Assembly (NCBI GenBank): GCA_051710585.1
Contig: JBPESP010000001.1
Location: 496,001-560,000 of the forward strand
Reading direction: 5' to 3'
Source: JBPESP01 sp051710585
GTDB lineage: Bacteria; Pseudomonadota; Gammaproteobacteria; Enterobacterales; Enterobacteriaceae
DNA length: 64,000 nucleotides
Shown: positions 20,003 to 29,684 of the stretch, in pieces
Position numbering within the stretch: the stretch's first letter is position 1
Layout of the letters: each line of letters opens with the position of its first letter
Position numbers and translations under genes: made by a program
Notes under the pieces: generated by a model
The model's database searches: none
What the model saw: only the letters and a program-made list of their open reading frames with translations
What the model was told of the DNA's origin: nothing

Positions 20003-21478
20003 GTGTCAACTGCAAACCAAAAATCCCCAGAACCACGAGTAATAATTAACGCATTTAAACAACCAAAATCGTTTTATCTGATTTTTTCCATAGAGCTTTG
20101 GGAGCGCTTCGGCTATTACGGCTTACAGGGTATATTGGCTGTTTATCTAGTAAAAATATTAAGACTGTCTGAATCTGACTCTATCACGCTATTTTCATCC
20201 TTTAGCGCTCTAGTCTATGGCTTTGTCGCCATCGGCGGCTGGTTAGGTGATAAAGTGCTCGGCACAAAACGCGTCATCATTCTCGGTACCCTGGTGCTTA
20301 CTGCCGGTTATAGTATGGTGACATGGTCAGATCATCAGGTATTCTGGGTCTATCTTGGGATGGCCACGATAGCTGTTGGCAGCGGCCTTTTCAAGGCTAA
20401 CCCCTCCTCTTTGCTATCCACCTGTTATGAGAAAGGCGATTCGCGCTTGGACGGCGCTTTTACTATGTATTATATGGCTATCAATATTGGCTCTTTTTTG
20501 TCGATGTTAGCGACCCCTTGGTTGGCAGTACATTATGGCTGGAGTATAGCGTTTTCATTAAGCGTCATCGGTATGCTTATCACGCTGGTGAACTTTGTTA
20601 TGTGCCGTAGTTACGTTAAGCATTTTGGTTCAGCTCCGGACTTCATGGCGCTTAAATGGACGCGCTTGTTAGCAGTTATCGCCGGTATTCTAGTACTTAT
20701 CCCCTGCTCAACTTGGTTGCTACATCATCAAGAGATTGCACGTATGGTGCTTGGCATAGTGACTATTGGCATTTTGGTGATCTTTGCCTATGAAACCCTG
20801 CGCTTGCAAGGTGCGTTACGACGCCGTATGCTGGTAGCGTTAATCATGATGTTTGAGGCTGTAGTTTTCTTTGTGCTATATAACCAAATTCCAACCTCTC
20901 TTAATTTCTTTGCTATTCATAACGTGGAAACCTCTTTGCTGGGATTAAATTTTGAACCTGAGCAGTTTCAGGCGCTAAATCCTTTTTGGATCATGCTTGC
21001 CAGTCCATTGCTGGCGGCGGGTTATAACCGCCTTGGCCATCGACTGGCGATGCCGTTTAAGTTTGCTATTGGTATGGTGATGTGCTCGCTGGCATTCCTT
21101 GTATTGCCGCTAGGTGCACATTTTGCCAGTGATGCTGGCATAGTCTCTCTTTATTGGCTAATTCTTAGCTATGCGTTACAAAGCATCGGGGAGTTAATGA
21201 TCTCCGGTTTGGGATTAGCTATGGTGGCGCAGCTGGTTCCTCAGCGTTTAATGGGGTTCATTATGGGGGCCTGGTTTTTGACTACCGCCGCCGCAGCGAT
21301 TATCGCCGGTTTTGTCGCTAATTTTTCAGCAGTTCCGTCTAATGTGAGCGATCCGCATCATTCCTTGCAGGTGTATAGTCATGTTTTTCTGCAAATAGGT
21401 ATTTGCACTGGCGTCATTACTATCCTGATGCTGGCGTTTGCGCCGAAGCTTAACCGTCTCTCCCGTGCAGAGATGTAA
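20003..21478 (+). CDS. dtpA: Proton-coupled di-/tripeptide transporter (POT family)
   Basis: The protein has 491 residues (E. coli DtpA 500) and about 14 membrane segments. Helix 1 carries the E31-x-x-E34-R35 motif of POT transporters, within E-L-W-E-R-F-G-Y-Y-G. It imports short peptides together with protons across the inner membrane. The start is GTG at 20003, preceded by GACGAGG; no ATG gives a better N-terminus. Position after nth is the E. coli order. In a host-dependent bacterium this may be a route for amino-acid supply. Assignment to DtpA rather than DtpB rests on synteny. Confidence 0.93.
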   Translation: MSTANQKSPEPRVIINAFKQPKSFYLIFSIELWERFGYYGLQGILAVYLVKILRLSESDSITLFSSFSALVYGFVAIGGWLGDKVLGTKRVIILGTLVLTAGYSMVTWSDHQVFWVYLGMATIAVGSGLFKANPSSLLSTCYEKGDSRLDGAFTMYYMAINIGSFLSMLATPWLAVHYGWSIAFSLSVIGMLITLVNFVMCRSYVKHFGSAPDFMALKWTRLLAVIAGILVLIPCSTWLLHHQEIARMVLGIVTIGILVIFAYETLRLQGALRRRMLVALIMMFEAVVFFVLYNQIPTSLNFFAIHNVETSLLGLNFEPEQFQALNPFWIMLASPLLAAGYNRLGHRLAMPFKFAIGMVMCSLAFLVLPLGAHFASDAGIVSLYWLILSYALQSIGELMISGLGLAMVAQLVPQRLMGFIMGAWFLTTAAAAIIAGFVANFSAVPSNVSDPHHSLQVYSHVFLQIGICTGVITILMLAFAPKLNRLSRAEM

Positions 21479-21624
21479 CGACGCCTGCCGTGCAAGATGC
21501 ATGGCTTATAGTACCGTAAGGAGAATAACCGTTTAGGGTACTTTACAGATATGCTAAATAAAAGCTGGCCCTTTACGCACTAGCTTAATAGCAAAGAAGG
21601 TCAGAACTGTCTAATAGGTCCACT

Positions 21625-22180
21625 CAAGGTTCATATCACTGCCGATGCCGGTAAATTATGTTGCGGCAATACGATATAGGTTTGTACCATAATGACCAGA
21701 AGTTCATACCTTTGGCCTCTTTTATCTCATGACATCATGTACTATCACGATAACGTGCTACAGGACTTTTTTGGGAGTTCCTTCTTTAAGGAAATTGATA
21801 AGCAGCAGGCCTCTGGTAATAGACCCCATAGATACCGGGGCTAGTAGTAGTTTTTACTAACAGCATCTCACAAAACTTTATTTGATCTAGCTTCGGTATA
21901 GATTAAGAGATGTTTCACTAGCATAATGTGCTCGTTCTGTATTAGTTCGCTGGCGGATGGATATTGCTTTATCCATTAAGCTGACATGGAAATATCCGCT
22001 GAGCTACTCCAAGATCAAGATGATTCGATGTGATAATATCTGTGGCTGGCAGAGAGCATTACAGTAGAATTCTGCCCTGCCAGATGCGACAATACAGCCT
22101 TCCTTTGGATTGTTCACTATGGGATTCAGGAAATCTTTTTGTTGATAGACGCTATACAATTAAGAAAGGGCTTTGGGTTC
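21625..22180 (-). pseudogene. pdxY: Broken pdxY (pyridoxal kinase 2)
   Basis: Downstream of tyrS on the same strand, the degraded reading contains N-P-K-E-G-C-I-V-A-S-G-R-A-E-F (PdxY H-P-E-K-G-C-I-V-A-P-G). It continues with V-K-H-L, then V-S-M-G-S-I-T-R-G-L-L-L-I-N-F-L and the terminal Y-E-L. About the first 100 codons are deleted against tyrS, and several stops and frameshifts interrupt the rest. PdxY phosphorylates pyridoxal in salvage. tyrS-pdxY is the conserved order. Confidence 0.88.
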
Positions 22181-22205
22181 TTCCTCTCTTGCTATAAATT
22201 TCTTG

Positions 22206-23480
22206 CTATTGCCAATTGAGTAAACAGTAGTTTTTTTTGCCACGGCGTAGCAGAGTATATTGGCCATAGAGTTTATCAGCAGCATTGAAGACGTAATCCG
22301 CCGTTACTTGTTTTTGACCGTTGATTGATATGGCATTGGAGTTTATTAATGTTTTGGCTTGTCTGCGTGACGGTACCAGTTCTGCCGCCACTAGTGCTTG
22401 CTGCAAATTTGTACCATGCTTAAGGTGGATCATCGGCATGCCGTCTTGCGCCAGTTGAGTAAAATCATGCTCAGTTAAATTTGCTAGTTCGCCTGAAAAT
22501 AGACTTGCAGTAATGCGCTTTGCTGCCGCTAGTCCCTGCTCGCCATGCACTATACGAGTCACTTCTTTCGCTAAAATATATTGAGCGCGTGGCGCTTTAT
22601 TGCTTGCGCGATCCTCTTTTTCTAGCATGTCTATTACCGCAAGATCTAGGAAAGTAAAAAACTTTAGGAAGCGATATACATCGTTATCGGCGGTATTGAT
22701 CCAAAACTGATAGAATTTGTAGGGACTGGTCTTACTAGGATCCAGCCATATCGCGCCACCTTCAGTCTTGCCGAATTTAGTACCATCCGCTTTGCTAATC
22801 AGAGTTACGGTCAGACCGTACACAGTATTTTGATGTAACCGGCGTGTCAAATCGATGCCGGAGGTAATATTGCCCCATTGATCAGAGCCGCCTATTTGTA
22901 GCGCTACGCCGTATTTTTTATTCAGGCAGGCGAAATCATAGCTCTGCAATAGATTATAGGAAAACTCGGTAAACGAAATACCGCTATCATCACGGTTTAG
23001 GCGCTGTTTTACTGCCTCTTTATTAATCATTTTATTGACAGAAAAGTGTTTACCAATATCACGCAAGAATGTTAGTACGTTCATCGAACCAAACCAGTCA
23101 TAGTTATTGGCAGTTATGGCGCTGTTATCGCCACAGTTAAAATCCAGGAAAGGTGATACCTGACTTTTAATTTTCTCAGCCCATTCTTGAACGGTTTCTC
23201 CTTTATTGAACTTACGCTCGGTGGCTTTGAAGCTGGGATCGCCGATGAGACCAGTTGCGCCCCCTACTAGTACCACCGGCCGATGACCGGCCAATTGAAA
23301 ATGTTTTAGGCAAAGCAAAGGCACTAAATGCCCCCAATGTAAGCTGTTGGCGGTGGGATCAAAACCACAATACAGCGCGATTGGCCCAGTCGCTAAGCAT
23401 TTGGCTAGCGCTTTCTCATCCGTGATCTGAGCAATTAGGCCTCGTTCTTGCAATTGTTTTATTAGGTTATTGCTTGTCAT
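22206..23480 (-). CDS. tyrS: Tyrosyl-tRNA synthetase
   Basis: A class I synthetase of 424 residues, the same length as in E. coli. It has a Rossmann catalytic domain, an anticodon-binding domain and a C-terminal S4-like domain (from about residue 350, with V-P-S-R-R-Q-A-K-T-L-I). The HIGH-type motif reads H48-W-G-H51; E. coli has H-L-G-H. The KMSKS-type motif is K-F-G-K-T, as in E. coli, followed by E-G-G-A-I-W-L-D. It is essential and charges tRNA-Tyr. The gene lies next to pdxH upstream and broken pdxY downstream, as in enterobacteria. Confidence 0.97.
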   Translation of the reverse strand: MTSNNLIKQLQERGLIAQITDEKALAKCLATGPIALYCGFDPTANSLHWGHLVPLLCLKHFQLAGHRPVVLVGGATGLIGDPSFKATERKFNKGETVQEWAEKIKSQVSPFLDFNCGDNSAITANNYDWFGSMNVLTFLRDIGKHFSVNKMINKEAVKQRLNRDDSGISFTEFSYNLLQSYDFACLNKKYGVALQIGGSDQWGNITSGIDLTRRLHQNTVYGLTVTLISKADGTKFGKTEGGAIWLDPSKTSPYKFYQFWINTADNDVYRFLKFFTFLDLAVIDMLEKEDRASNKAPRAQYILAKEVTRIVHGEQGLAAAKRITASLFSGELANLTEHDFTQLAQDGMPMIHLKHGTNLQQALVAAELVPSRRQAKTLINSNAISINGQKQVTADYVFNAADKLYGQYTLLRRGKKNYCLLNWQ

Positions 23481-23603
23481 AAAAAACCTATCATTAAGAA
23501 AAGAAAAAAGACATAACGATTCGCGCAGGCGTTTGTTAACACATATGCGCGGCAGTTTTTTTTAAAAACACAGGGAGGGAGAAGCTGCTTTTCATTAGCT
23601 CTG

Positions 23604-24254
23604 TTATGGCGCCAGCCGATAAATATGCCAGTCGCCGTTTTCACGGCGGTATAGGAACCTGTCGTGTAGTCTGTTTTCACCGCCTTGCCAGAATTCCATC
23701 GCCTCAATACTTACACGATAACCGCCCCAAAAACTCGGTAGTGGCACATCGCCTTTGGCAAATTTCTTTTTTATCTCCAGAAATTTACTTTCCAGCATCT
23801 TTCGTGCAGAAATATAGCTGGATTGACGCGAAACCCAGGCGCCTATTTGACTGTCACGAGGACGACTACGGAAGTACTTCATCACCTCAATAACTGACAA
23901 CTGCTCTGCGCGTCCTAGCACTAGGACCTGGCGCTCTAGAGCATGCCAGGGAAAATGTAGGCTGATGCGGGGATTATGTGCTAGATGTATTGCTTTACGA
24001 CTGCCAAGATTGGTGTAAAACACCATATCCTGATGATTAAAATATTTAAGCAGCACCAACCGTTGATAAGGCTGGCCGTTTTTATCTACGGTGGCAACGC
24101 TCATCGCATTAGCGTCAGGAAGCTGTGCGGCGCAGGCTTGCTTTAGCCATTGCTCGAACAAATCTATAGGCTCCATCGTTAAATCGACGCGGTGTAGTCC
24201 GCCTCGAGTATATTCCCTGCGCAGGGTGGTAATATCAATTAATTGTTCAGTCAT
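23604..24254 (-). CDS. pdxH: Pyridoxine/pyridoxamine 5'-phosphate oxidase
   Basis: A 216-residue FMN enzyme (E. coli PdxH 218) that oxidises PNP and PMP to pyridoxal 5'-phosphate. It shows the L-R-R-E-Y N-terminus, V-F-Y-T-N-L-G-S-R-K-A, S-R-P-R-D-S-Q-I-G-A-W-V-S and the C-terminal R-L-H-D-R-F-L-Y motif. An in-frame ATG at 24314 would add 20 unrelated residues, so 24254 is preferred. Because pdxY is broken, PLP would have to come from PNP/PMP through this enzyme or through other genes outside the window. Confidence 0.96.
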   Translation of the reverse strand: MTEQLIDITTLRREYTRGGLHRVDLTMEPIDLFEQWLKQACAAQLPDANAMSVATVDKNGQPYQRLVLLKYFNHQDMVFYTNLGSRKAIHLAHNPRISLHFPWHALERQVLVLGRAEQLSVIEVMKYFRSRPRDSQIGAWVSRQSSYISARKMLESKFLEIKKKFAKGDVPLPSFWGGYRVSIEAMEFWQGGENRLHDRFLYRRENGDWHIYRLAP

Positions 24255-24429
24255 AATGTGCTGAAGGGTAGTAATGAAATCCGCTATTGTGCGCCGTGAT
24301 GTTGAAAATCTCAATCATTCACTCATGCTACTTTGTATGACTTAATCATTAACAATAATTTTGTCCTGCCGTTTAATAAATTCTTATTTACTCTTTAACT
24401 AGAAGCTGTATTAGCACTATCATTATAGT

Positions 24430-24640
24430 GAGCGACTTGAGGCGCTTTGATGACCTATGGTATAGCTTTAAAAATCCTGACTATCAAGAAAAAAATCAGC
24501 CGCTTATTGGTATTATTTAGTGTCAAGATCAATATTACAGTGTATCGCATTTATATTGTAGGTTTCTATTTGCAAACCGCTGCAGGCGGAGGAGTCGGTT
24601 AGCCCATAGAGTATTATAAGGTTGTCTATAATGTTTCTAT
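24430..24640 (-). pseudogene. Possible mliC (lysozyme inhibitor) remnant
   Basis: A minus-strand stretch reading L-Q-Y-K-C-D-T-L resembles the MliC L-E-Y-x-C-D motif, and a later S-A-S-S pattern fits the L-x-x-G-I-S-A-S-G segment. It lies between pdxH and anmK, where mliC sits in E. coli. The match is short, so this call depends on synteny. Confidence 0.35.
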
Positions 24641-24734
24641 CTTATTTTATGTATTAAATACCGATTTCAGAGAGGCTCCTAATCATTAGCAGGCTCTCTT
24701 TAGTTTAGATTAAGTTTTCTCTGTCTCGGGGCAT

Positions 24735-25700
24735 GGAGTAGATAAATCATCCTATCTGGACTAGTAACCCTAATGAAGCTTACTAAGCAGGCTTGATAAG
24801 GTTCAAATCTAAACTAGCTAAATGCAAGTCTCTCCATATCATTGCCGTTTACATTAAATTTGTGGGTTGGACTATTTTTTTTGCTTCTCAGAAGTGGTTA
24901 CAATCAATTTATAGCTAGTATATTGTACTCATTACTATCGCAGACTAGCAAATATTAGCAGTTCTCACATAATATGATGCATTTATCATGTAATTTTATG
25001 TAGTAAACACTGTCAGTGTTTGTCTGCATGTTTTATACAGTGTAGTAATGAGACTTAGCTGTGAGATTTTTTATTTTAGCTGAGTGAAATTAAAAAATAC
25101 TTCCTGTTAGTACCTTATGTACTATTGGAATAAGATAGTTATCTGTTAATAGCTCCTGGAGCAACTCTTGATGCACTTTACTGCTACCATGCTTAATGCT
25201 TGTCCTTATCACAAGGCGTTTCAGTATCATTAGTCTAGGTATTTAATAGCATATTGCCGAGTCTGTAGCCATAGCTATAAATCGGCCAGGTTGGTTCGAT
25301 TATAGCAAAAAAAAACCATGAGATACCGTTGATATTGAATATCAACCGCTGTTTCTAGGGATCTGCTAAGAGCGCGTGATGTAAGAGGCCAGTATCAATG
25401 CTCCCTTCCCGTTCAGTGCCCTATTTTTTGTAAATACTCTACTTTCGTTATTTTTATTATAACAGTGATGTGATTATTATGCCGATTTGCAGGGTACAGG
25501 GAGCAACTTTATTTGCTTCTTACAAAATCCTTTTTTGTCCATATAACAGGCTATAACCAGTCACTCCGTATGACATGTCTACACTTACTGCTACCATCAC
25601 AATGTGTTTATCAATTGCTTCTAAGTATTATACATTTATGACTCCAAAGCTGATCCAGAGTATAACACTTATATAGCAATAGGTTTTTAATTTTATTCCT
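24735..25700 (-). pseudogene. anmK: Broken anmK (anhydro-N-acetylmuramic acid kinase)
   Basis: Several blocks of AnmK survive in shifting frames. They are V-A-P-C-T-L-Q-I-G, then G-A-L-I-L-A-S-Y with H-H-A-L-L-A-D-P, then R-L-G-N-M-L-L-N, then C-D-K-D, T-G-S-I-F, and near the end N-G-N-D-M-E-R-L-A-F. Their order and spacing follow the family; stops and frameshifts are frequent. AnmK recycles murein-derived anhydro-MurNAc. The position between pdxH/mliC and slyB is conserved. Confidence 0.88.
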
Positions 25701-26025
25701 TTTTTTTATTTTGGAATGTGACTTAATAAATAATTAATTTAACTTTACGGTATGAGACGGTATGAAGGTATGAAAACTTATAAAATATTTAGTATTATTA
25801 CGCATTGAATAATAATGAAATTTTCACTTAGTATTACTGCAGTTTAATCACCTAACTATTTTAGTTCGTCTATTCACAATTTCTTTTTTTTATTTTAACT
25901 ATCTCTAATCTCTTTGCGCTTTACAAGGTAGATTTTATTTTTTACAGTAGAGTATGAAGTTTTACTTTTTTGTCCAGTTTTCTACGGGGTTTTCGCATAA
26001 GGAATTTATCTTAAACTGAAATTTT

Positions 26026-26460
26026 ATGGTGAAACGTTTGATAGGGGTAGCTATGGCTAATATAATGACAGTGACGGGGGTTGCCGCTAACAGTAGCATT
26101 TTGTTTTATAATATTTTTCGCCTCGAAGAAAAAATAGGTTTAGAGTATGACATACGGTAACCTTGCTAAAGGGGGTGTCTGCTAGCTATAAGTTTATGGT
26201 GGTTATCAGAACTTCAATATGTCATTAGTGCTATCACTGATACAGTGATAGCGGATTTCTGATAGAAATTTAGCCTGGGTTATTGGGGATTAAAGTGCTT
26301 AGGATGTAAGAAACTAAACTCAAGGAGTGGAGCTTGAGGTATTTAAAAGATAGCGATACTACCATCATGGTAATACAGAAAAAGAAGAATATTCGTTTTA
26401 ATTTCGGATAGGGGTGTTATGTGGTGTTTGTAAGTAATGCTCTTAATTATCATTATATCT
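26026..26460 (+). pseudogene. slyB: Broken slyB (outer-membrane lipoprotein)
   Basis: It starts M-V-K-R-L-I-G-V-A-M (SlyB M-I-K-R-V-L-V-V-S-M), but the lipobox cysteine is not visible. A frameshifted A-S-K-K-K-stop-V...S-M-T-Y-G block follows. The C-terminal part reads G-V-E-L-E-V, then K-D-S-D-T-T-I-M-V-I-Q-K, then V-V-F-V-S-N. The glycine-rich middle (glycine-zipper) is lost. Convergent placement opposite slyA is the E. coli arrangement. Confidence 0.9.
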
Positions 26461-26482
26461 CCATGCCAACCTTTTTTGGCAT

Positions 26483-26998
26483 TTAATTACACTTTGTTTG
26501 TTCATCACAAAAAAACCAGCCTTGAGGTTTGTTTTTGTGATGAACGTGCTGCGGACGCAGTCTATTAAGACTTGTTATAAAGCTCCAGAATGTTTTTTCC
26601 AGTTTAGTGATCATATTGTTCAGTAACTGAATTTCCTCCTGGCTAATGTTGTTAAGAATCTCATCTCTGGTGTTATCAATAATATTTGATACTTCTTTAA
26701 TAAAAGGTCTAGCAGATTTAGTCAGCTTAATCCGCTTCGTTCGGCGGTCATTGATGCAGGTATGTCTGGCTATAAGACCCTTTTCTTCGAGCTGATCTAG
26801 TGTTCGCACTAACGAGGGTTGTTCAATACCGATAGCTTTTGCTAGTTGAAGCTGAGATTGATCTGGCGGTAACTGGGAAATATTATGTAAAGTAATCCAA
26901 TGGGACTGTGTGAGTTCTAAAGGTTTTAAACGGTGATCAATTAAAGCGCGCCATACTCGAACGAGTCGTGCTAAATTTGTTCCTAACGGCGATTCCAA
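26483..26998 (-). CDS. slyA: MarR-family regulator SlyA, C-terminal frameshift
   Basis: The winged-helix MarR-type regulator is highly conserved over its first ~133 codons (M-E-S-P-L-G at the start, A-K-A-I-G-I-E-Q-P-S-L-V-R recognition helix, D-R-R-T-K-R-I-K-L-T wing). The start is TTG, with AAGGAG upstream, as in other enterobacteria. The genomic frame then gives 171 residues with an unrelated tail (T-F-W-S-F...). Adding one A to the A6 run (plus-strand T6 at 26593-26598) restores N-I-L-E-L-Y-N-K-S and a stop at 26565-26567, for 144 residues, the E. coli length. So it is either a slippage-rescued gene or an early pseudogene with a 36-residue abnormal tail. Confidence 0.88.
   Translation of the reverse strand: MESPLGTNLARLVRVWRALIDHRLKPLELTQSHWITLHNISQLPPDQSQLQLAKAIGIEQPSLVRTLDQLEEKGLIARHTCINDRRTKRIKLTKSARPFIKEVSNIIDNTRDEILNNISQEEIQLLNNMITKLEKTFWSFITSLNRLRPQHVHHKNKPQGWFFCDEQTKCN
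26500..26545 (-). terminator. Hairpin downstream of the ancestral slyA stop
   Basis: A perfect 14-bp inverted repeat (GTTCATCACAAAAA at 26500-26513 with its complement at 26532-26545), extended by an inner AACC/GGTT pairing, lies just past the stop of the frame-restored slyA. It looks like the original slyA terminator, and the frameshifted ORF reads through it. Confidence 0.6.
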
Positions 26999-27944
26999 CT
27001 CTCTCTCCTTATAATTAAGCTGGTTAAGCTTGATCCTGAATATCTCTCCATCCTAATGGGTGAATGAGAGAATTACAAATATATATACTTATAACTTAAG
27101 CATTATGTTAGAGATCGATATAAACGGTATTACATGCTCCTTAATAAAATTTAGACATTGCACATTCGTAACGTATTCTAATGAATATCTCTGATCGCGC
27201 CTAGAAATCGGCGTTATATCCCCCTTCACTAATTTCCGCTACTTTAAATACTTGGACAGATATAAAGGGCTCCTCAGTGGGTAATACAGCTGACTTTTAC
27301 AGTGACGGTCGGACGGGTTATTTATAACTGTAACATTATTATTTAAATACGTAGTTTATTCTTAATTTAAATCAAATGGAGATATAAAATATCAATGTTT
27401 ATGTATTTACTAATATAGTGTTGTGTAAATAACAATAACCACTTAAAACATTAAAGTTTTTTACGGAGAAAGAAAGATACTATTTCGTGTTAGTATGTTT
27501 AATTATCAATAAAAATTCCGCTGTAATTTTTATTAGCGTGAAAAATGTTTTTTCATAAAAACTTTTTTTCTGCTTATTTGTCTTCTAATGAAAAGGATCA
27601 TCTATAAGACAACGGGTTGAAAGTTATTTATTGTTTATTCAGCCCCGGACATCCCTGTACTAAGTAGCAGAATTGAAAACCACTTATTATATAGGATATA
27701 CTAAAGTGTATTTACTTAACATGACCAAACTGACTGTGATAGCTTATAAAAATAATGTACGTATATTATACACTATGCTTTGAGTAGGAAATCTGCAACT
27801 TTTTTAATTTTACATAAAAACGTTGAATTGCATTTCTGTAGACCAGTGAAAATCTATAATAAATATATATTCGCTTCATCGGTGAAGCTAACGAAAAGCG
27901 AAGAGGTGTTTATTGAGCCAATCTATATGATTGGAGTCTGGAAT
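26999..27944. other. Desert upstream of slyA
   Basis: The slyA leader with its ribosome-binding site, then AT-rich DNA. In E. coli this interval holds ydhIJK, sodC, nemA and others; none is recognisable here. Confidence 0.5.
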
Positions 27945-28150
27945 AGTTACAACTTAGGCAGGACGCATGCTTCTATTGCTTTTTTTTTGGTATATAAAGC
28001 AGTGATTGTCTGCGAACTTATTTGATAGACTGAGGTAAAGTTATCTGCGAAACCAGATCAGTCAAAGGTAGTAGCACTATTATCGCCTTTATCGAGAATC
28101 CAGATAGGGTAAAGAAGTAATCGAAAATAAACATGTTGGCCAAAGCGTAG
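27945..28150 (+). pseudogene. gloA: gloA remnant (glyoxalase I)
   Basis: Two fragments match GloA. The first is S-I-A-F-F-L-V-Y followed by A-V-I-V-C-E-L (GloA Y-S-L-A-F-V-G-Y...A-V-I-E-L-T-Y). The second is T-R-S-V-K-G-S-S-T-I-I-A-F-I-E-N-P-D (P-V-K-G-G-T-T-V-I-A-F-V-E-D-P-D-G). The region between them is deleted and the N-terminus is not found. gloA lies just upstream of rnt in E. coli, as here. Confidence 0.8.
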
Positions 28151-28174
28151 AGAATTGACCTTCTTATTATGCTA

Positions 28175-28530
28175 ATAACCCAATGTTCACGGTTTTTTCC
28201 TGCTCAGGCTTTTATTATCTTATTGTTATTAATTTGTAAAACAGAGGGTCTAATGTTGTGAACGATGTCTTGCTGAAAATTACCGCTATAATTTTAAAAA
28301 AATGGACGACAATGTCTGATTATAGGCGGAAATTCTCCTTGTATTTTATGTTAATTTCTTCCTAAGTGAGTCATTGCTGCAGTTGGCAGCAAAAGAGTCT
28401 TTAATGGTATTAATCCGCACAATTTCTCTGCTGTGCAGTTGGCGAGCATGATCTTTGTCGCCCACAACGTGATTTTGCGCATACCTTTTGATGCCCTCAG
28501 TTTCATGAGCATTTTAAAACGCAATTCTTT
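28175..28530 (+). pseudogene. rnt: Broken rnt (ribonuclease T)
   Basis: Frameshifted pieces follow RNase T in order: V-N-D-V-L-L-K-I-T-A-I-I-L with K-M-D-D-N, then F-Y-V-N-F-F, then F-N-G-I-N-P, then after an internal deletion F-V-A-H-N. Stops interrupt every frame and the C-terminal third is missing. RNase T trims tRNA and rRNA 3' ends. Context (gloA-rnt-grxD) is conserved. Confidence 0.83.
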
Positions 28531-28566
28531 CCATTCCGTTGTTTAGTGCTACGCACTATCTTCGGT

Positions 28567-28896
28567 TTACGAATTGTATTTTATAGCGATCTTTTTAATA
28601 AGCGGCTGCAGTTCGCCGCGCTGATACATCTCAATAATTATATCACAGCCGCCGATAAGTTCACCATCCACCCATAACTGGGGAAAGGTCGGCCAGTTGG
28701 CGAATTTTGGAAGCTCCACGCGGATATCCGGATTAATTAATACATCAACATGGGTGAAATTTTCGCTGCAGGCGGACAGCGCTTGTACAGCTTTGGCGGA
28801 AAAACCGCAACCCGGTAATTTTGGTGAGCCTTTCATATACAGGATAATTGGATTCTCGGTAATCTGTTGCTGAATTTTTTCGATGATCGTCGTCAT
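28567..28896 (-). CDS. grxD: Monothiol glutaredoxin 4
   Basis: A 109-residue monothiol glutaredoxin (E. coli GrxD 115). The active site is C30-G-F-S, following Y-M-K-G-S-P-K-L-P-G, and the glutathione-binding W-P-T-F-P-Q-L-W and G-G-C-D-I patches are intact. Family members bind a glutathione-ligated 2Fe-2S cluster in homodimers or with BolA and act in Fe-S cluster trafficking. Retention alongside the complete suf operon fits that role. The tail is six residues shorter than in E. coli. Confidence 0.96.
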   Translation of the reverse strand: MTTIIEKIQQQITENPIILYMKGSPKLPGCGFSAKAVQALSACSENFTHVDVLINPDIRVELPKFANWPTFPQLWVDGELIGGCDIIIEMYQRGELQPLIKKIAIKYNS

Positions 28897-29554
28897 TGTC
28901 TCGCTTCCTTAAAGCAGTGGCTAATTTTTTTATTTATCTTCTATCGCATTGTATTTTACATAATTTATTATTATAACAATACCTGGCGGAAACTTCTAAA
29001 TACTTTTTAGGTTTTTTTTGCGTTTAGCGGAAGCTTTCAGCCTTCCGGGTGGGTAGTTTTGCTTTGCTTCTGTTAGTTTTATCTTTCTAGTATCTACTTT
29101 TAGTTTTTGGTAGTTAAAAGGTGCTAAAGAATTGATTTTTATGGCATCAACTGCACCGGATACAGGCATGAAAATTCTAACCAACGCAAATTTGAAGCCA
29201 GTGCGGCCAAAATAAAAAAACGATAACTGCCTATCCAAGTATAAGCCCGTGAATATTAAAAAATTACTCTCCTTTTTGTTTAGAAGACAGGTTTATGTAG
29301 GGTGCTTGGCCAAATAAGGGTCTAAATAACCATGGGTATCATCACGATGAGGTGCGTATTAAGGCCGCTGCCGTTACGACAAACACCCGTAGGATGTAGT
29401 TGTCTGTAAAATAGTGAACTAAAAAGCAGTGACCTGATCTTTTTTATATTTGCAATTATACAGTGATGGATTATGTAGTATCTATTTGGATAATGAGCGG
29501 TTCGTATAGTCGCCCTGCAACAAGAGTGATATCTTCTATCTCGTATCAGTCATC
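28897..29554. other. Desert between grxD and the sodB remnant
   Basis: In E. coli mepH lies here; no remnant was recognised. An 80-codon minus-strand open frame at 28996-29238 has a lysine-rich end and no known similarity. Confidence 0.45.
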
Positions 29555-29640
29555 TTAGTTAGTATTATTGGTAGGATTATTATATCGACGTTCGCTATGT
29601 CATGACACTTAGCAGATTTTTTTTATGGAGGTAGTACTGT
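29555..29640 (+). pseudogene. sodB: sodB remnant (iron superoxide dismutase)
   Basis: A short frame reads Y-Y-W-stop-D-Y-Y-I-D-V-R-Y-V-M-T...F-F, resembling the metal-ligand region of SodB (D-V-W-E-H-A-Y-Y-I-D-Y-R-N-A-R-P). Only the 3' part can be recognised. The location between grxD and purR agrees with the enterobacterial order. Moderate support. Confidence 0.45.
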
Positions 29641-29684
29641 TATTTCTTGATTTTGCCGGAGGGGGGAGTTGTTCATTGTTTTAT

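Noticed and set aside
27780..28025. 81-codon plus-strand ORF
   Set aside because: Its second half is a fragment of the gloA pseudogene, so it is not a separate gene.
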